Positions 1-6,832 of a stretch of DNA of 19,482 nucleotides are shown piece after piece (the first letter of the stretch is position 1; the number at the start of each line of letters is the position of its first letter). Where the stretch lies: assembly GCA_938034165.1 (NCBI GenBank), contig CALHKP010000070.1, positions 1-19,482 on the forward strand, read 5' to 3'. Made by a program: the position numbers and the translations under genes. This stretch comes from an uncultured Clostridia bacterium. Lineage in GTDB: Bacteria > Bacillota > Clostridia > Peptostreptococcales > Anaerovoracaceae. The notes beneath the pieces are model-generated. The model made no database searches. It saw only the letters and a list, made by a program, of their open reading frames with translations, and was not told where the DNA came from.

Positions 1-2
1 AG

Positions 3-116
3 ATGAAAGGAGAATTTGGCGAGGAAAATAAGCGTGATTTTGCAAAACTTAAATCCACGCTTATTAAAGAGCCAAATTTTACCGTGCGATTTGAAGATGT
101 GGCAATCTGCGCTTAG
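3..116 (+). CDS. 3' end of an unidentified gene (partial, truncated by window start)
   Basis: An open frame runs from the window edge to a TAG at 114-116. The visible part is 37 residues, ending in FTVRFEDVAICA. The ATG at position 3 may be internal, because no upstream sequence is available to judge a ribosome binding site. The charged, soluble character (EENKRDFAKLKS) looks like the C-terminus of a cytosolic protein, but I do not recognise the family. The last codons overlap the left arm of a 12-bp inverted repeat (102-113), which could form a 3' hairpin in the mRNA. A longer overlapping frame starting with TTG at 16 has no recognisable content and is probably a shadow. Confidence 0.35.
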   Translation: MKGEFGEENKRDFAKLKSTLIKEPNFTVRFEDVAICA

Positions 117-146
117 TCAAGCTCAAAAAAGGACAGCGCAGATTGC
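102..146. repeat. 12-bp perfect inverted repeat, possible transcript-end hairpin
   Basis: GCAATCTGCGCT (102-113) is matched exactly by its reverse complement AGCGCAGATTGC (135-146), with a 21-nt spacer. It sits on the stop codon of the partial upstream gene. No U-tract follows (GACTATTG), so it is not a canonical intrinsic terminator. It could stabilise or process the 3' end, or be a protein site. Confidence 0.5.
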
Positions 147-183
147 GACTATTGAAATATGTACTGTTTTTGATCGTTTATGG

Positions 184-212
184 TTGGATTTTCATTTCAT
201 ATAAAATATAAT
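184..212 (+). promoter_or_regulatory. Sigma-70/SigA-type promoter upstream of the ABC exporter
   Basis: TTGGAT (184-189) and a perfect TATAAT (207-212) are separated by 17 nt. Transcription would start near 219. It would read through the acetyltransferase remnant and into the ABC transporter pair, for which it is the only good promoter seen. Confidence 0.6.
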
Positions 213-227
213 AAAAGTGCAAAGGGA

Positions 228-391
228 ATTACAAAAGGAAACATTGATAAGGAACACATTTGTTGCGCCATGTCAGGCAAACAGAGTCTTGCAAAAAAAG
301 CAGTGGCTTAAGGAACGCTTTGATGAGGGACTTGTTTTTGACGCAGGGAATTCAGTCCGACAAGAAGTTTCTGGCGCTGGCAGGTTTATAA
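228..391 (+). pseudogene. Remnant of a GNAT/YoaP-type N-acetyltransferase gene
   Basis: Three reading frames in succession resemble pieces of the long GNAT acetyltransferases with a YoaP-like C-terminal domain. Frame one (from about 228 to a TAA at 309-311) reads NIDKEHICCAMSGKQSLAKK. The next frame (about 301-339) reads QWLKERFDEGLVF. The third ends at TAA 389-391 with GIQSDKKFLALAGL, like the family's C-terminus. The family normally has some 200 residues between the second and third pieces, so this looks like a frameshifted gene with a large internal deletion. No good start codon is visible. The family match rests on remembered motifs and not on a search. A single GTG-started frame (217-405) crosses the region but mixes these pieces and is probably not translated. 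Confidence 0.45.
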
Positions 392-401
392 GGAGATTGA
401 T

Positions 402-1319
402 ATGAACATGCAAACAGACATAATTGCAATAGACCATCTGAACAAAAGTTTCGGTGATGTACAGGCGGTAAATGATCTTAGCTTTCGTGTGAAAAAAGGA
501 GAGCTCTTTGCTTTTCTGGGTGTGAACGGCGCAGGAAAGAGTACCACGATTTCTATAATTTGCGGACAACTTCCGAAGGATAGCGGCTCGGTGCGTGTTA
601 AGGGAATCGATGGAGATTACTCAAAGCTTGAGATTAAGAAACTGCTGGGGGTTGTATTTCAGGACAGCGTATTGGATAAACCTCTGACAGTAAAAGAAAA
701 TCTGAAAAGTAGGGCGGCGCTTTATGGAATTACAGGCAAAGCCTTTGAAAAAAGATTGCAGGAGCTTGTTGAAATACTGGATTTTGATGATTTTTTGAAC
801 AGACCGGTGGGTAAACTTTCGGGAGGTCAAAGAAGGCGAATCGATATTGCAAGGGCTCTTTTGCACAGACCGGAAATTTTGATTCTGGACGAACCTACTA
901 CGGGACTTGACCCCCAAACAAGGCTTCTGATCTGGGATGTAATCGAGAAGCTACGGGTTTCAGAAGGAATTACGGTATTTCTTACAACACATTATATGGA
1001 AGAAGCGGCGGGAGCTGACTTTGTTGTTATATTGGATAAGGGTCGCATCCTGGCGGAAGGAACTCCTTTTGAGCTAAAAAACCGCTATGTTCAGGATACC
1101 ATATCTGTGTATGACGTAACTGAGGATGAGATAAAAAAACTGGACAGAGAATACAAGAAAATTCGCAACGGTTACCAGTTAAAGGTAAAAAACACGCAGG
1201 AAGCAACAGAACTGATTGTAGCTCATCAGGAAGTTTTTCGCGATTACGAAGTTGTAAAAGGTGGCATGGATGATGTATTTCTTGCAGTGACCGGAAAAAC
1301 GTTGGGAGGTGGAAACTGA
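402..1319 (+). CDS. ABC transporter ATP-binding protein (DrrA-like exporter ATPase)
   Basis: This 305-residue cytoplasmic ATPase would power the permease encoded next to it. Visible motifs are Walker A GVNGAGKST (residues 40-48), Q-loop Gln87, signature LSGGQ (139-143), Walker B ILILDEP (159-165) followed by the D-loop, and the switch His197 in TTHYMEEA. The C-terminal 90 or so residues form the extra domain seen in DrrA/NodI-type ATPases of ABC-2 exporters. The start is the ATG at 402, with AGGAG at 391-395. The stop codon overlaps the permease start (TGATG), which indicates translational coupling. The substrate cannot be read from the sequence. Drugs, lipids, peptides and polysaccharides are all possible for this family. 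Confidence 0.9.
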   Translation: MNMQTDIIAIDHLNKSFGDVQAVNDLSFRVKKGELFAFLGVNGAGKSTTISIICGQLPKDSGSVRVKGIDGDYSKLEIKKLLGVVFQDSVLDKPLTVKENLKSRAALYGITGKAFEKRLQELVEILDFDDFLNRPVGKLSGGQRRRIDIARALLHRPEILILDEPTTGLDPQTRLLIWDVIEKLRVSEGITVFLTTHYMEEAAGADFVVILDKGRILAEGTPFELKNRYVQDTISVYDVTEDEIKKLDREYKKIRNGYQLKVKNTQEATELIVAHQEVFRDYEVVKGGMDDVFLAVTGKTLGGGN

Positions 1320-2206
1320 TGAGAGCAGTATTTGCATTGATGAGCAGAAACAGAAAACTGTTTTTCAAGGACAAAGGCATGCTGTTTTCTTCTATGATTA
1401 CTCCTGTGATTCTGATTGTGCTTTATGCTACATTTTTGGCAAAGATTTATAGGGATTCATTTGTATCGGCAATTCCGGATATGATTACCATATCTGATAA
1501 GCTGATTGACGGAACAGTTGCAGCGCAACTTGCGGCTTCTTTGCTGGCGGTGAGCTGTGTGACAGTTACATTTTGCGTAAATCTTACAATGGTGCAGGAC
1601 AGAGCAAACGGAAGCCGAAAGGATTTTGATATTGCACCTATAGGAAAATCAAAGATATATCTTGGGTATTTTTTGTCCACTGTGGTAAATTCGCTAATGG
1701 TTAATGGCATTGCTCTATTGCTCTGCTTAGGATACATGTTGAAAATGGGCTGGTATATGAGCGCGTCTGATGTTGTTTTGGTTGTGGTTGATGAAATACT
1801 TCTGGTTCTTTTTGGCAGTACTCTTTCGAGTATTGTAAGTTTTCCGCTTACAACGCAGGGTCAGCTTTCGGCGGTTGGAACTATTGTCAGTGCAGGATAT
1901 GGCTTTATCTGCGGTGCATATATGCCGATTTCGAATTTCGGTTCGGGTCTTCAGACTACGCTGTCATATTTTCCGAGTACATATGGAACTTCGCTGATTA
2001 AGAATCATATGTTGAATGGAATCTTTGAAGAAATGTCAGAACAGCACTTACCGGTTGAAGTGATCGCATCCTTTAAAAAAGCACTGGACTGCAGCCCTGA
2101 GTTTAGAGGCAATGTGGTTAGCGTTGGGCAGATGCTTATGATTATGGCAGGAAGCATAATTGTATTTGGTGCAATATATTTTGGTATAATTAAGAAAACG
2201 AGGTAG
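1319..2206 (+). CDS. ABC-2 type transporter permease
   Basis: This 295-residue integral membrane protein is the partner of the preceding ATPase. The six hydrophobic segments expected of ABC-2 permeases are visible at about residues 22-42, 67-91, 112-141, 150-174, 180-202 and 268-291. The cytoplasmic loop between the second and third (MVQDRANGSRKDFDIAP) and the GAYMPISN motif before the last extracellular part resemble ABC-2 exporters of the DrrB/YadH type. The ATG overlaps the ATPase stop by one base, so the two are co-translated. The gene ends before a bidirectional terminator. The substrate is unknown. Confidence 0.85.
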   Translation: MRAVFALMSRNRKLFFKDKGMLFSSMITPVILIVLYATFLAKIYRDSFVSAIPDMITISDKLIDGTVAAQLAASLLAVSCVTVTFCVNLTMVQDRANGSRKDFDIAPIGKSKIYLGYFLSTVVNSLMVNGIALLLCLGYMLKMGWYMSASDVVLVVVDEILLVLFGSTLSSIVSFPLTTQGQLSAVGTIVSAGYGFICGAYMPISNFGSGLQTTLSYFPSTYGTSLIKNHMLNGIFEEMSEQHLPVEVIASFKKALDCSPEFRGNVVSVGQMLMIMAGSIIVFGAIYFGIIKKTR

Positions 2207-2223
2207 CAAATATAAGGATACGA

Positions 2224-2270
2224 AAAAAGAGTCTGTTTGTGAGGTTCGCCTCATCTTGCAGACTCTTTTT
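2224..2270. terminator. Bidirectional intrinsic terminator between the ABC permease and bioY
   Basis: AAAAAGAGTCTG (2224-2235) pairs with CAGACTCTTTTT (2259-2270). An inner GAGG-TTCG-CCTC hairpin (2241-2252) has a UUCG tetraloop. The A-run on one side and T-run on the other give a U-tail in both directions, which fits the convergent genes on either side. Confidence 0.85.
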
Positions 2271-2293
2271 GATAGTTTTTGTTATTCAGAGAT

Positions 2294-2878
2294 TTATAGT
2301 TTGATGAATTTCTTCAGTCTGTTTGTAAGAATTAGTGCCAGTGCCATCTTTATCAGGTCAGGAATGATAAAAGGAAATACGCACATTCCGAGAACACCTG
2401 TAAGGCCGATGCTTCCTACATTCTTTGTGTACATGAACATGAACCATGCTGTACCGAATGCGTAGCAGACAATCAGTCCAACTACTAGAGCTGCAATAAG
2501 TGCAGGAGCTTTTTTGCCGAAAAGCTTTTCGAACAGCCATGCGATTAGGCCGATGAAAACGAAGCCGATAAGGTATCCGCCGGTCATACCGAAGAGGGCA
2601 CCGAGGCCACCGCTGAATCCTGCAAATACAGGAAGTCCGATAGCTCCTAGCAGAAGGTATACCAAAACTGCGATAGTGGAGCGCTTACCTCCGAGAAGTC
2701 CACATGTCAGGAAGATTGCAAATGTTTGCATTGTAAATGGTACGGAAGAAGGGATTGAAATCCATGAGCATATAGCGATGAGTGCGGCAAAGATTGCCAT
2801 GTATGTCATGCTCAGTGTTTTGCTGTGGTTTCCTGCATTAGTATTGATGTTGTTTCTTGTTGTAGTGTTATCAGTCAT
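2294..2878 (-). CDS. bioY: BioY, biotin-specific S component of an ECF transporter
   Basis: This 194-residue membrane protein should capture biotin for uptake. About six hydrophobic segments are visible (residues 26-44, 48-64, 68-87, 92-117, 124-150, 156-187). The family landmarks are the N-terminal PFTMQTFAIFL stretch, the Gly-rich GALFGMTGGYLIGF and the last helix with IPDLIKMALA. A 20-residue Asn/Thr-rich hydrophilic N-terminus is longer than in many BioY proteins, and a later Met (24 or 27) could also be used. An AAAAGG lies about 9 nt before the chosen ATG. No BioM/BioN genes lie next to it, so it presumably uses a shared ECF energy module encoded elsewhere. The BirA-type operator upstream independently supports the biotin assignment. 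Confidence 0.92.
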   Translation of the reverse strand: MTDNTTTRNNINTNAGNHSKTLSMTYMAIFAALIAICSWISIPSSVPFTMQTFAIFLTCGLLGGKRSTIAVLVYLLLGAIGLPVFAGFSGGLGALFGMTGGYLIGFVFIGLIAWLFEKLFGKKAPALIAALVVGLIVCYAFGTAWFMFMYTKNVGSIGLTGVLGMCVFPFIIPDLIKMALALILTNRLKKFIKL

Positions 2879-2996
2879 AGTATTTTACCTTTTGAGAAGG
2901 TACTCCTTTCTGTATATTTTTCGGAGCAGTTATAGGCTGCTCTTTTTTATTTGTTTAAAGCAAAGCGGATATTGTTTTCGTTTTGCCCGCCTGTTA

Positions 2997-3026
2997 ACAA
3001 TAGCACATACCCTATAGACTTGTCAA
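2997..3026 (-). promoter_or_regulatory. Promoter of bioY
   Basis: Read on the minus strand, TTGACA (plus-strand 3026-3021) is followed after 18 nt by TATTGT (3002-2997). The -35 box lies inside the BirA operator half-site, so bound repressor would block RNA polymerase directly. Confidence 0.55.
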
Positions 3027-3051
3027 CTATAAATTAAAAATAGGTTTACAA
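3020..3051. promoter_or_regulatory. BirA-type biotin operator
   Basis: TTGTCAAC (3020-3027) and GTTTACAA (3044-3051) form an imperfect dyad with a 16-nt spacer, matching the known TTGTAAAC...GTTTACAA biotin operator bound by BirA-biotinyl-AMP. It overlaps the bioY promoter and lies about 140 bp before the bioY start. The model is repression of bioY when biotin is sufficient. The ilv-operon promoter starts only about 40 bp away in the other direction. Confidence 0.75.
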
Positions 3052-3091
3052 TAAAAATGTTGAAAAACACAAAAAATATCTCCAAAAGTTA

Positions 3092-3120
3092 TTGACGTAC
3101 AACAAAGGAAGTGTTATTAT
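3092..3120 (+). promoter_or_regulatory. Promoter of the ilv-leu operon
   Basis: TTGACG (3092-3097) and TATTAT (3115-3120) have a 17-nt spacer, giving a start near 3127. A small dyad, TTCGAAA (3134-3140) with TTTCGAA (3147-3153), follows in the leader and could form a 5' hairpin or be a protein site. The rest of the 2879-3190 gap holds only this promoter, the bioY promoter and the BirA operator. Confidence 0.65.
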
Positions 3121-3190
3121 CATCTTACATAAATTCGAAAAACAAATTTCGAAATGATAATTGAGGAGAAAAAATTAAGGAGCAGAAAAA

Positions 3191-3283
3191 ATGTTTAACC
3201 AGTTTTCATTTGCAAACATTTTAATCACAAGCATTATTATTAGCATTATTCTTATCGTCCTTACGAAGCTGACAACAGAATAG
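3191..3283 (+). CDS. ilv-leu operon leader peptide (attenuation)
   Basis: This is a 30-residue open frame that starts with ATG after AAGGAG (about 11 nt upstream). Residues 10-24 read ILITSIIISIILIVL: 12 of 15 are Ile, Leu or Val. Overall there are eight Ile, four Leu and one Val. It lies between the operon promoter and a strong intrinsic terminator in front of ilvB. This is the classic arrangement of ribosome-mediated attenuation: stalling on Ile/Leu/Val codons would favour an antiterminator. The stretch is also hydrophobic, so a small membrane peptide is a weaker alternative. I found no convincing long antiterminator pairing by eye. TTTGC (3304-3308) with GCAAA (3354-3358), which would intrude on the terminator stem, is only a weak candidate. 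Confidence 0.8.
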   Translation: MFNQFSFANILITSIIISIILIVLTKLTTE

Positions 3284-3355
3284 TGTTAAAAGTTATGCCC
3301 CGATTTGCAAGAAAACAGTTAAAGCAGAATGGATAGCTGAGATATTTGAGAAAGC

Positions 3356-3394
3356 AAACCTTATGGACAGACTTGAGAGCCATGAGGTTTTTTT
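3356..3394 (+). terminator. Attenuator: intrinsic terminator before ilvB
   Basis: AAACCTTATGG (3356-3366) pairs with CCATGAGGTTT (3380-3390) over 11 bp with one G-U, around a 13-nt loop. Seven Ts follow (3388-3394). It stands about 50 bp upstream of ilvB within the same transcript as the leader peptide, so its purpose must be conditional termination. Confidence 0.85.
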
Positions 3395-3446
3395 ATTAAG
3401 AAATTACGGAGATTAATTTAAGGAGATTTACGGAGGAACACACGAT

Positions 3447-5153
3447 ATGAAAATGACCGGAGCCAAAATTTTAATGGAGTGCCTGTTAGAACAGGAGGTT
3501 GACACTATATTTGGATACCCCGGAGGCACGATACTGAATGTTTACGATGAACTTCACCGCTATAGCGACAAGTTCAAACATGTGCTTACTTCCCATGAGC
3601 AGGGAGCAGCCCATGCAGCTGACGGATATGCAAGAAGCACCGGAAAAGTCGGTGTCTGCTTTGCCACTTCAGGACCGGGAGCAACCAATCTTACTACCGG
3701 AATTGCAACGGCGTACATGGATTCATCCCCTGTTGTATTCATATCATGCAACGTAGCTGAGAATCTGATGGGTAAGGATTCCTTCCAGGAGGTTGATATC
3801 ACCGGAATCACGATGCCCATAACAAAATGCAATTATATGGTAAAGGATGTAACCAAGCTGGCAGATATCGTAAGATCGGCATTTGCAATAGCAAGAAGCG
3901 GAAGACCGGGACCGGTTTTCATAGATATAGTAAAGAATGTAACCAGCGAAGAAGCAGAATTCACACCGTTGCCAAAAGAAAAGCACTCATCCGAAGGAGT
4001 TCTTCAGCAGCTGATGAAAAGAGCATCTCACAACTTTGAGGCGCCAAAGCCTGACCAGGCAGATATAATGAAGCTTGTAGAAATGATCAAAGAATCCAAG
4101 AAGCCGCTTCTCATATGCGGTGGCGGAGTTGTAAGAAGCAGAGCTCACGAGGAGTTCCTGAAATTTGCGGAAACAGTTGATGCACCGGTTGCAATTACAG
4201 TAATGGGCGGCGGAGGCTTTCAAGGCAGAAGTCCTTTGACAACAGGAATGATAGGAATGCACGGTTCACAGGCTTCAAACATGGCGTGTGATGGATGCGA
4301 CCTTCTGATAGCAATAGGCTGCAGATTCTCCGACAGAGTTGCACTTAATCCCGAAAGCTTTGCAAGCCAGGCAAAGATAGTACAGATTGACATCGACAGA
4401 GCGGAAATAAACAAAAACGTAAAAACGACTCACCACATAATCGGAGATGCAAAAGATGTACTTGAGGAGCTGAACGAAAAGCTTGAGCAGCAGAATCACG
4501 ACGAGTGGAAAAAATACGTATTTTCCTTCAAGACAGAAGTTGAATATGAAGAGGGCGGAGATACTTTGACACCAAAGCAAATTACCAAGACAATAGCAGA
4601 ACTTCTCCCTCCGGATACAATAGTTGCAACCGATGTAGGACAGCATCAGATGTGGGCGATACAGCATTTCCACTTTGACTATCCGGGACAGTTGATAACA
4701 TCCGGCGGATTCGGAACCATGGGCTTTGGCCTCGGGGCTGCAATAGGAGCAAAGGTAGGAAATCCCGAAAAGACAGTAATTCATATTACGGGGGATGGAA
4801 GCTTCAGAATGAACTGCAACGAACTTGCAACGGAAGAACATTATGACATACCTGTAATCACATTCATATTTGACAATGCGACACTTGGAATGGTAAGACA
4901 GTGGCAGACTTTGATATATGAAGAAAGATATTCGCAGACGACACTTGACAGAGGACCTGATTTTGTGAAGCTTGCAGAGGCATACGGCCTGAAGGGCAAG
5001 AGGGTATGCACTGTGGACGAACTGGAAAAGGCTATATGCGAGGCTGTAGAGTGGGGACACGGTTACGTAATAGACTGTGCCATCGATACTGACGAAATGG
5101 TAAAACCTATGGTAGGCGGCGGAAACCACATAACACAGTTTATCGTATGCTAG
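3447..5153 (+). CDS. ilvB: Acetolactate synthase large (catalytic) subunit
   Basis: Acetohydroxyacid synthase condenses two pyruvates to 2-acetolactate, or pyruvate with 2-ketobutyrate to 2-aceto-2-hydroxybutyrate. This is the first common step of valine, leucine and isoleucine synthesis. The 568-residue length is usual for the family. The N-terminal TPP-binding domain has the catalytic Glu51 in SHEQGAAHAADGYAR. The middle FAD-type domain runs from about residue 190. The C-terminal TPP/Mg motif starts at Gly449-Asp450-Gly451-Ser, with NCNE and DNATLGMVRQWQ following. The start has GGAGG about 10 nt upstream. It is the first structural gene after the attenuator, and ilvN follows 23 bp after its stop. 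Confidence 0.97.
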   Translation: MKMTGAKILMECLLEQEVDTIFGYPGGTILNVYDELHRYSDKFKHVLTSHEQGAAHAADGYARSTGKVGVCFATSGPGATNLTTGIATAYMDSSPVVFISCNVAENLMGKDSFQEVDITGITMPITKCNYMVKDVTKLADIVRSAFAIARSGRPGPVFIDIVKNVTSEEAEFTPLPKEKHSSEGVLQQLMKRASHNFEAPKPDQADIMKLVEMIKESKKPLLICGGGVVRSRAHEEFLKFAETVDAPVAITVMGGGGFQGRSPLTTGMIGMHGSQASNMACDGCDLLIAIGCRFSDRVALNPESFASQAKIVQIDIDRAEINKNVKTTHHIIGDAKDVLEELNEKLEQQNHDEWKKYVFSFKTEVEYEEGGDTLTPKQITKTIAELLPPDTIVATDVGQHQMWAIQHFHFDYPGQLITSGGFGTMGFGLGAAIGAKVGNPEKTVIHITGDGSFRMNCNELATEEHYDIPVITFIFDNATLGMVRQWQTLIYEERYSQTTLDRGPDFVKLAEAYGLKGKRVCTVDELEKAICEAVEWGHGYVIDCAIDTDEMVKPMVGGGNHITQFIVC

Positions 5154-5176
5154 TATTTGAAAGAAAGGAGACTGTC

Positions 5177-5728
5177 ATGGATGAAATAAAGAAACATACA
5201 ATAGCGGTGCTGGTTGACAACGAAGCAGGAGTTTTGTCACAGGTATCACGACTGTTTTCCAGAAAGGGATTTAACATAGAGTCCCTGGCGGTAGGCACGA
5301 CGGACAACCCGCTGGTATCGCGAATAACAATAGAAGTTATGGCTGACGAAGATCATTGTCTTCTGATAGCAAATCAGTTAAGAAAACTTTTTCCGGTACA
5401 CTCACTGAAACTGCTTCCACCGGAAAAGTCAATTAGAAGAGAGCTGCTTTTACTGAAGGTAAAAGCACAAAACAGCGAAAAAAGAAATGAAATCATACAG
5501 ATTGCCAATATTTTCAGAGCAAATATACTGGATGTTTCGGTAGGAGCTTTGACACTGGCGATGATAGGTGATGAATCAAAAACAGAAGCATTTGAAAAAA
5601 TCCTGGACGAGTTCGAAATACTTGAACTTGCAAGAACCGGCATTGTAGCATTAGAACGCGGACAGGAAACAATAAATGATGATACAAAAGAAAAAGGAGA
5701 GTTTAACTATGGCAAAAATGTATTATGA
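5177..5728 (+). CDS. ilvN: Acetolactate synthase small (regulatory) subunit
   Basis: This 183-residue partner of IlvB activates it and mediates feedback inhibition by valine. The N-terminal ACT domain (about 6-80) shows the family stretch AVLVDNEAGVLSQVSRLFSR and GFNIESLAVG. The C-terminal small-subunit domain (about 85-158) includes RRELLLLKV and ARTGIVALERG. I chose the ATG at 5177 because AAAGGAG lies 6 nt before it. The longer frame from 5147 would lack a binding site and overlap ilvB. The last 20 bases overlap the start of ilvC, so the C-terminal tail (KGEFNYGKNVL) is read from the ilvC translation-initiation region. Confidence 0.95.
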   Translation: MDEIKKHTIAVLVDNEAGVLSQVSRLFSRKGFNIESLAVGTTDNPLVSRITIEVMADEDHCLLIANQLRKLFPVHSLKLLPPEKSIRRELLLLKVKAQNSEKRNEIIQIANIFRANILDVSVGALTLAMIGDESKTEAFEKILDEFEILELARTGIVALERGQETINDDTKEKGEFNYGKNVL

Positions 5729-6728
5729 AAAAGATTGTGATTTGAAGAATCTTGAGGGAAAGAAAATCGCAGTAGTAGGTTACGGTTCACAGGGACATGC
5801 ACATGCACTGAATTTGAGAGATTCAGGATGTGACGTAATCGTAGGTCTTCGCGAAGGTGGAAAATCATGGCCGGTAGCAGAAAAAGACGGATTCGAAGTT
5901 ATGACAGTTGCAGAAGCAACTAAGCAGGCTGACATCATCATGATTCTTATCAACGATGAACTACAGGCAGCAATGTACGAAAAAGATATCGCACCAAATC
6001 TTACAGCAGGAAAAGCAATCGCTTTTGCTCACGGATTTAATATCAGATACAAGCAGATTGTTCCACCGGCAGATGTTGACGTATTCATGGCAGCGCCAAA
6101 GGGACCGGGACATACAGTAAGAAGCCAGTATGTTGCAGGCAAAGGCGTTCCTTGCCTGATTGCAGTAGAACAGAATGCAACAGGCAAAGCTTATGATACA
6201 GCACTTGCATATATCGCAGGAATTGGCGGAGCTAGAGCAGGAATCCTGGAAACTACAATGAACGAAGAAACAGAAACAGACCTGTTCGGTGAACAGACAG
6301 TTCTTTGCGGAGGCGTTGTAGACCTTATGAGATGCGGATTTGAAGTTCTTGTAGAAGCAGGATATCAGCCAGAAAATGCATACTTCGAATGCATGCACGA
6401 AATGAAGCTGATCATCGACCTTATCAACAAAGGCGGTGTTGCAGCAATGAACTATTCAATTTCAGATACAGCTGAATACGGCGAATACGTATCAGGACCA
6501 AGAGTACTTCCTCACGAACAGACAAAGGAAAACATGAGAGCAGTTCTAAAGGATATCCAGGACGGTACATTCGCAGACAAGTGGATTACAGAAAACAAGA
6601 CAGGAAGAGAATTCTTCAATGCACAGAGAAAAGAATTAGCAGAGCATCCAATGGAAGTTGTAGGCAAAGAGCTTCGTGAAAAGATGCTTTGGAAAAATGA
6701 TGCTGATTTAGATAATGCATCAAACTAA
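5709..6728 (+). CDS. ilvC: Ketol-acid reductoisomerase (NADP+), class I
   Basis: It isomerises and reduces acetolactate or acetohydroxybutyrate to the dihydroxy acids, using NADPH and Mg2+. At 339 residues it is a short-form class I enzyme. Visible features are the Rossmann motif GYGSQG (24-29), the cofactor loop GLREGGKSW, catalytic His108 in AHGFNI, and KGPGHTVRSQ from Lys131. The metal ligands are Asp191/Glu195 (ETDLFGEQ) and Glu227/Glu231, with Ser252 in YSISDTAEYGE. The ATG at 5709 is supported by AAGGAGA 9 nt before and by the normal MAKMYYEKD start. An upstream ATG at 5676 in the same frame lacks support. Codon choice differs from its neighbours: I saw no ATA isoleucine codon here, whereas ilvB and ilvN use many, suggesting selection for high expression. 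Confidence 0.97.
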   Translation: MAKMYYEKDCDLKNLEGKKIAVVGYGSQGHAHALNLRDSGCDVIVGLREGGKSWPVAEKDGFEVMTVAEATKQADIIMILINDELQAAMYEKDIAPNLTAGKAIAFAHGFNIRYKQIVPPADVDVFMAAPKGPGHTVRSQYVAGKGVPCLIAVEQNATGKAYDTALAYIAGIGGARAGILETTMNEETETDLFGEQTVLCGGVVDLMRCGFEVLVEAGYQPENAYFECMHEMKLIIDLINKGGVAAMNYSISDTAEYGEYVSGPRVLPHEQTKENMRAVLKDIQDGTFADKWITENKTGREFFNAQRKELAEHPMEVVGKELREKMLWKNDADLDNASN

Positions 6729-6730
6729 TT

Positions 6731-6746
6731 GTCTGACGCCTCAGAC
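6731..6746 (+). other. Small intercistronic hairpin between ilvC and leuA
   Basis: GTCTGA (6731-6736) and TCAGAC (6741-6746) flank a CGCC tetraloop immediately after the ilvC stop. No U-tract follows, so it is unlikely to terminate. It could protect or process the ilvBNC segment of the mRNA. The rest of the 104-bp gap shows no good promoter or T-box. Confidence 0.45.
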
Positions 6747-6832
6747 CTTAAGTTAAACTAAAGTGAACGAGTGTAAAAGTTGCTTCAGGCAAACAGCGTA
6801 ATATTCAAAAAAAGAGGAGAGTGAAAAAAAAC

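Noticed and set aside
2514..3017. 167-codon plus-strand frame across bioY and its upstream region
   Set aside because: It overlaps bioY antisense and runs through its promoter. The Pro/Arg-rich N-terminal half is a mirror of the bioY codons.
3120..3446. T-box riboswitch in front of ilvB
   Set aside because: This was expected for a Firmicute ilv operon, but no AGGGTGG-ACCGCG-type T-box sequence or AGAGA/specifier layout is visible. The leader-peptide frame explains the region better.
4275..5129. 284-codon open frame on the minus strand inside ilvB
   Set aside because: It is fully antisense to a clear gene, has Cys/Tyr/Ser-rich nonsense composition and no binding site. It is a shadow frame.
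6729..6832. Second promoter or attenuator before leuA
   Set aside because: The hairpin at 6731-6746 lacks a U-tract. The best promoter-like pair (TTGCTT and TAATAT) has only a 13-nt spacer.
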